8,358 nucleotides of DNA from CADEEN01 sp035716845 (GTDB lineage Bacteria > Pseudomonadota > Gammaproteobacteria > Burkholderiales > Burkholderiaceae_C): assembly GCA_035716845.1 (NCBI GenBank), contig DASTJE010000133.1, forward strand, positions 1-8,358, given 5' to 3'. Each line of letters starts with the position of its first letter. Positions within the stretch are counted from its first letter, which is position 1. The translations under genes and the position numbers were made by a program. Positions 5,434 to 8,358 of the stretch are shown here, piece by piece. A model generated the notes under the pieces. It saw nothing but the letters and a program-made list of their open reading frames with translations. It did no database searches and was not told the origin of the DNA.

Positions 5434-7029
5434 TCAGCGCATGCGCACCCAGCGCAACTCGAGCACGTCGTTGGGCCACTGCACCACGTCCACGTTGGGC
5501 CGCATGACCCAGTTGTGGCGGCGCCGGTAGAGCGGGATCAGCGGCAGGTCCGCGTTCAGGATGCGCAAGGCATCGCTCGCCATCTGGCGCCGCTTGGCGA
5601 GATCGGGCTCCACGCGCAGGCCATCGATCAGGGCATCGAGCTTCGGGTTGCTGTAGCGGCCGGCATTGAACGCGCCGGCGGCCAGGCCGTCGTTGGTGCG
5701 CACCAGCGACTGCAGCGTGCCCCAGGGGTCGGGCGAGGCGCTCCAGCCGAACTCCACCAGGAAGCCGGTGCCCTGGCTCAGCTTGGGGAAGAACACCGAG
5801 CTCGGCGTGGTGACGAGGCTGGCGCGGATGCCCACCTTCTCCAGCATCGAGGCGGCGGCCTGGCACACCGCGGCGCGCCAGGCCACGTTGACGCAGTCCA
5901 TCTGCACCGCGAAGCCGTTCTCGTAGCCGGCCTCCCTGAGCAGCGCGCGCGCCGCGGCCGGGTCGGCTTTGGGCCGCTTCTCGAACTCGCTCAGGTGGCC
6001 GTCGACCAGCGGCGAGACGAAGGAGCCGGTGACCGTGCCCTCGCCGCGCAGCACCTGGCGCACGATGAGTTCGGTGTCCACCGCGAGCTGCACCGCGCGC
6101 CGCACGCGCAGGTCCTTGAACGGATTGCGGCCCTTCACGTCGCTGCCGCCCAGCTCGGCACTGTGCTGGTTGAGCGCGAAGTACTGGGTGCCGATGTCGT
6201 CGGTGGTCGCCACCTTGAGCGTGGCGTCGGCCTTCAGCCGCGTCAGGTCCTGGAACGGCGGGTCGATCACGAAGTCGACCTGGCCGGACTGCAGCGCGGC
6301 CAGGCGCGTGGCGTCGGACTGGATCACCTGATAGCTCACCTCGTCGACGTTGCCGCCGCCGAAGCGCGCCGCCAGCTCGGGCGTGGCGCGGCCCCACCAG
6401 GCCGGGTGGGCCTTGAGCACGGTGCGCACGTCGGCCTCGTAGCGCACCAGCACGTACGGGCCGGTGCCGTTGGCGTTGCGCACCGCAAAGGTCTCCTGGC
6501 GCGCGTTGTAGTCCTGCGGCCTTGCCACGCCGTGCTTCTCGGCCCAGGCCTTGCTCAGCATGCCCACCAGGTGCAGCTTGTCGGGCAGCACCGCGTCGGG
6601 CTGCGCCGTCAGCACGTCGATCGTCAGCGCATCGACCTTCCTCGCCGCCGTCACGCCCAGCAGCTGGTTCTTGCGCTGCGAGGCCTTGTCCAGCGCACGC
6701 TCGATCGAGAACACCGCGTCGTCGGCCGTGAACGGCGCGCCGTCGTGGAACTTCACGCCGTCGCGCAGCCTGAAGCGCCAGGTCGTCGGGTTGAGCATGC
6801 GCCACTCGGTGGCCAGCGACGGCTCGAGCTTGAAGTCCTTGCCGCGGTTGACCAGGCCCTCGTAGACCTGCGTCACGACGCGCGTCTGGTACAGCAGGGC
6901 CAGCGCGTGCGGGTCCATCGTCTGCGGGTCGAAGGCGCTGGCGAAGCGCAGCACCTTGACCTGCGCGAACGCCGCCAGCGGCAGGGTGAGCGCCAGCACC
7001 ACGGCAGCAATGCGTCGGCAGATCGTCAT
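5434..7029 (-). CDS. ABC transporter substrate-binding protein, family 5 (DppA/OppA type)
   Basis: A 531-residue periplasmic protein of normal family length. Residues 1-22 are a signal peptide (MTICRR, hydrophobic AAVVLALTLPLAAFA, cleavage before QVKV). No lipobox cysteine is present, so it is likely soluble in the periplasm. Family marks are LRFASAFDPQTMDPHA near the mature start, YEGLV, then LRDGVKFHDGAPFTADDAVFSIERA (about 92-116), the signature region of the SBP_bac_5 family. GTGPYVL, YFALNQ, DLRVRRAVQLAVD and the C-terminal ADLPLIPLYRRRHNWV follow. Relatives bind peptides, nickel, glutathione or other small molecules; the ligand cannot be read from sequence. AGGAG lies 5 nt before the ATG. 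It sits 36 bp downstream of the BMP-family gene on the same strand, so the two are probably one operon. No permease or ATPase genes adjoin it. Confidence 0.92.
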   Translation of the reverse strand: MTICRRIAAVVLALTLPLAAFAQVKVLRFASAFDPQTMDPHALALLYQTRVVTQVYEGLVNRGKDFKLEPSLATEWRMLNPTTWRFRLRDGVKFHDGAPFTADDAVFSIERALDKASQRKNQLLGVTAARKVDALTIDVLTAQPDAVLPDKLHLVGMLSKAWAEKHGVARPQDYNARQETFAVRNANGTGPYVLVRYEADVRTVLKAHPAWWGRATPELAARFGGGNVDEVSYQVIQSDATRLAALQSGQVDFVIDPPFQDLTRLKADATLKVATTDDIGTQYFALNQHSAELGGSDVKGRNPFKDLRVRRAVQLAVDTELIVRQVLRGEGTVTGSFVSPLVDGHLSEFEKRPKADPAAARALLREAGYENGFAVQMDCVNVAWRAAVCQAAASMLEKVGIRASLVTTPSSVFFPKLSQGTGFLVEFGWSASPDPWGTLQSLVRTNDGLAAGAFNAGRYSNPKLDALIDGLRVEPDLAKRRQMASDALRILNADLPLIPLYRRRHNWVMRPNVDVVQWPNDVLELRWVRMR

Positions 7030-7065
7030 CGGAACTCCTGTTCGGGCCTGCGGGACGGCGCGAGC

Positions 7066-8220
7066 CTACTGCTTCGGCAGGCTGCCTTCCACGCCCTGCA
7101 CGAACCAGTCCATGCGCGCGAGGTCGGCATCGGCCAGCGTGCCGCGCTCCTGGCGCACTCGGCCGGCCTGGTCGACCAGGCGGCCGGTGAAGGGGCCGGC
7201 CTGCCCCGCCACGAGCTGCTTCTCGCGCTGCGCCAGCCCGCGGCGCACGTCGGCCGGCAGCGCCGGCGACAGCGCCGCCACGCGCACCATGCCGTCCTTC
7301 AGGCCGCCCCATACCGGCCGCACCTTCCAGGTGCCGTCCAGCACCGAGCGCGCGACGCGCGTGTAGTAGCCGCTCCAGTCGGCCGTCACGGCCGCGAGCT
7401 GCACGGTCGGGGCGAAACGGCCCATGTCGCTGTGGTAGGCCAGCAGCTTGACGCCCTTCTCCTCGGCGGCCTGCGCCACCGCCGGCGAGGCGCTGTGATA
7501 GGTCAGCACGTCGGCGCCGCCGGCCACCAGCGACAGCGCGGCCTCGCGCTCCTTCGGCGGGTCGAACCAGCTGCCCAGCCACAGCACGCGCACCACGCCC
7601 TTGGGGTTGGCCGCGCGCAGGCCCTGCGCGAAGGCGTTGATGCCCTGGATCACCTCGGGCACCGGGAAGCCGGCCACGTAGCCCGCGATGCCGCTGGCGC
7701 TCGCCTTGCCCGCCAGCCAGCCGGCGAGCCAGCGCCCCTCGTACAGGCGCGCGTTGTAGGTGTTGAAGTTGGGCGCCGTCTTGTAGCCGCCGGCATGCTC
7801 GAACTTCACCCCGGGAAAGTCCGCCGCCACGCGCAGGCCGGGCTCCAGGTAGCCGAAGCTGGTGGCGAAGACGAGGCCCGTGCCCTGCGCGGCCAGGTCG
7901 CGCATCACGCGCTCGGCGTCGGCACCCTCGGGCACCGCCTCGACGACGCGCGACTGCACGCGTGCCCCGAGCGCACGCTCCATGGCCTGGCGCGCCAGGT
8001 CGTGCTGGAAGGTCCAGCCGGCCTGGCCTACCGGGGTGACGTAGACGAAGCCGACCTTGAGCGGCTCTGCGGCGCGGGCGCCCGGCGCGTGCAACAGCAA
8101 CGCGCACAGCAGCGCGCCGATCAGTGCCCCCCAGGTCCGGGCGCCGCCCGTCCCGGCCCCCCGAGGGGGCGCCAGAAGACTTGGGGCGGCCCTGCGTCTT
8201 CTCGTGAGGTTTTTGAGCAT
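7066..8220 (-). CDS. BMP/PnrA-family substrate-binding protein with repeat-bearing leader
   Basis: A 384-residue exported binding protein of the basic membrane protein (BMP) family, whose best-studied members bind purine nucleosides for ABC importers. The mature part begins near residue 51 (AEPLKVGFVYVTPVGQAGWTFQHDLAR), typical of the proteobacterial branch. It continues with GLVFATSFGY, FEHAGGYKTAPNFNTYNARLYEGRWLAG, IAGYVAGFPVPEVIQGINAF, VLWLGSWFDPPKE and LLAYHSDMG, and closes with LARMDWFVQGVEG. Chosen start: ATG 8220-8218, with GAGGA 5 nt before it; in-frame ATGs further upstream lack such a site. The leader is oddly long: residues 5-33 are encoded by a copy of the palindromic repeat element, placing a basic, Pro/Gly-rich stretch (RRRRAAPSLLAPPRGAGTGG) before the hydrophobic core (about 33-46) and cleavage after ARA. 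There is no start codon between the element and the core, so the element must be translated. The family 5 binding-protein gene follows 36 bp downstream. Confidence 0.9.
   Translation of the reverse strand: MLKNLTRRRRAAPSLLAPPRGAGTGGARTWGALIGALLCALLLHAPGARAAEPLKVGFVYVTPVGQAGWTFQHDLARQAMERALGARVQSRVVEAVPEGADAERVMRDLAAQGTGLVFATSFGYLEPGLRVAADFPGVKFEHAGGYKTAPNFNTYNARLYEGRWLAGWLAGKASASGIAGYVAGFPVPEVIQGINAFAQGLRAANPKGVVRVLWLGSWFDPPKEREAALSLVAGGADVLTYHSASPAVAQAAEEKGVKLLAYHSDMGRFAPTVQLAAVTADWSGYYTRVARSVLDGTWKVRPVWGGLKDGMVRVAALSPALPADVRRGLAQREKQLVAGQAGPFTGRLVDQAGRVRQERGTLADADLARMDWFVQGVEGSLPKQ
8123..8208 (+). repeat. GC-rich palindromic repeat element, copy B (inside the BMP gene leader)
   Basis: Second copy of the element seen at 3799-3883, in the same orientation on the plus strand, but here read in reverse as codons 5-33 of the BMP-family gene. 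Structures are GGGC-GCC-GCCC (8139-8149), CCCCC-GA-GGGGG (8158-8169) extended by GGC/GCC, and a perfect AGAAGAC (8174-8180) with GTCTTCT (8196-8202). Loop bases differ from copy A while the GGGC/GCCC and C5/G5 stems are kept, which suggests the folded form matters. Confidence 0.8.
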
Positions 8221-8255
8221 GGTTGTCCTCGACATGGCCATCGACGATGAGAAAA

Positions 8256-8287
8256 CCCCGTCGGCACGATGGCGGTGCGCGACGGGG
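8256..8287 (-). promoter_or_regulatory. Strong stem-loop in the BMP gene leader (5' stabiliser or attenuator)
   Basis: CCCCGTCG (8256-8263) pairs with CGACGGGG (8280-8287). The stem continues, after one bulged base, with GCAC (8264-8267) and GTGC (8275-8278) around a 7-nt loop. On the minus strand it is followed by TTTTCTC, like an intrinsic terminator, yet it sits 35 bp upstream of the BMP start between divergent genes. It could be a leader terminator, or a protective 5' stem if transcription starts next to it (near 8288). Confidence 0.6.
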
Positions 8288-8294
8288 CTTCGCC

Positions 8295-8300
8295 ATTGTA
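8295..8300 (-). promoter_or_regulatory. Candidate -10 of the BMP-SBP operon
   Basis: On the minus strand TACAAT (8300-8295) matches five of six bases of the -10 consensus. Transcription would begin near 8288, giving a ~68-nt leader that opens directly with the stem-loop. The expected -35 position (8323-8318, GGTGAT) is weak. Confidence 0.45.
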
Positions 8301-8313
8301 GGTGCGCGCATGG

Positions 8314-8319
8314 TGCAAT
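8314..8319 (+). promoter_or_regulatory. Leaderless-type -10 of the right-edge gene
   Basis: TGCAAT is followed by six bases and ATG 8326, with no Shine-Dalgarno. It sits within the small inverted repeat GGTG-CAAT-CACC (8312-8323) and only 13 bp from the opposing -10 of the BMP gene, so the two promoters would overlap. Confidence 0.4.
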
Positions 8320-8325
8320 CACCGC

Positions 8326-8358
8326 ATGCTGACCTTCATCTGGGCCGTCGCGGCCGTC
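8326..8358 (+). CDS. Start of a gene cut by the window edge (hydrophobic N-terminus)
   Basis: ATG 8326 opens a frame that runs to the window end and reads MLTFIWAVAAV, a hydrophobic start typical of a membrane segment or signal sequence. A -10-like TGCAAT lies six bases upstream, suggesting a leaderless start. An ATG at 8310 in another frame gives a polar, arginine-rich peptide and is less likely. Eleven residues are too few to name a family. Confidence 0.5.
   Translation, partial: MLTFIWAVAAV

Noticed and set aside
5424..5441. TGCGCT/AGCGCA hairpin between the convergent acetyltransferase and binding-protein genes as a terminator
   Set aside because: Only 6 bp of stem, it overlaps the end of a coding region, and there is no T run on either strand.
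5515..8250. 911-codon plus-strand open frame antisense to the two binding-protein genes
   Set aside because: Composition is that of an antisense shadow (Arg/His/Gln-rich, no domain), and both minus-strand genes have signal peptides, ribosome sites and recognisable families.
8221..8322. Upstream start codons for the BMP gene (at 8322 and others)
   Set aside because: They would make the leader even longer, lack a Shine-Dalgarno, and would translate through the stem-loop. The ATG at 8220 has GAGGA 5 nt before it.
1..8358. Phage, toxin-antitoxin, CRISPR, tRNA or insertion-sequence content
   Set aside because: No matching genes, arrays, cloverleaf-like segments or transposase frames were found on either strand.

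Overview
The window is very GC-rich DNA (about 70% or more by eye), densely coded with short intergenic gaps. Gene content and sequence style fit a betaproteobacterium of the order Burkholderiales, perhaps Comamonadaceae-like. This is inferred from protein family style, leaderless-looking starts and a GC-rich palindromic repeat, not from a marker gene. Eight genes are supported: seven complete and one cut by the right edge. No RNA genes, CRISPR, phage or transposase genes were seen.

Left part (1-2947): a probable bidirectional terminator (14-44), then on the minus strand a 53-residue hydrophobic small protein (70-231). Its promoter region carries three TTCGTC-core direct repeats 20-21 bp apart, the geometry expected of a LytTR-type activator site. 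Upstream of it lies a large FtsX-type permease of the YbbP family (389-2947, minus) with no ATPase gene beside it.

Middle (2948-5433): divergent from the permease is an exported protein that looks like a small outer-membrane beta barrel (3095-3799, plus). It is followed within 2 bp by an ~85-bp GC-rich palindromic element. Then come a LigB/DODA-type extradiol dioxygenase (3958-4815, plus) and a RimJ-like GNAT acetyltransferase (4833-5417, plus), which form a likely pair.

Right part (5434-8358): two minus-strand genes for periplasmic substrate-binding proteins form a likely operon. A BMP/PnrA-family protein (7066-8220) comes first, then a family 5 (DppA/OppA-type) solute-binding protein (5434-7029). 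No permease or ATPase gene is visible beside them. The BMP gene contains a second copy of the palindromic element inside its signal-peptide coding region, so the element is translated. Its leader carries a strong stem-loop, and a plus-strand gene starts divergently at 8326.

Functionally this looks like ordinary chromosomal envelope, transport and metabolism content. The most interesting signals are the three phased repeats in front of the small membrane protein, the dispersed palindromic element that is intergenic in one place and coding in the other, and recurrent -10-like hexamers 6-7 bp before start codons that suggest leaderless mRNAs.
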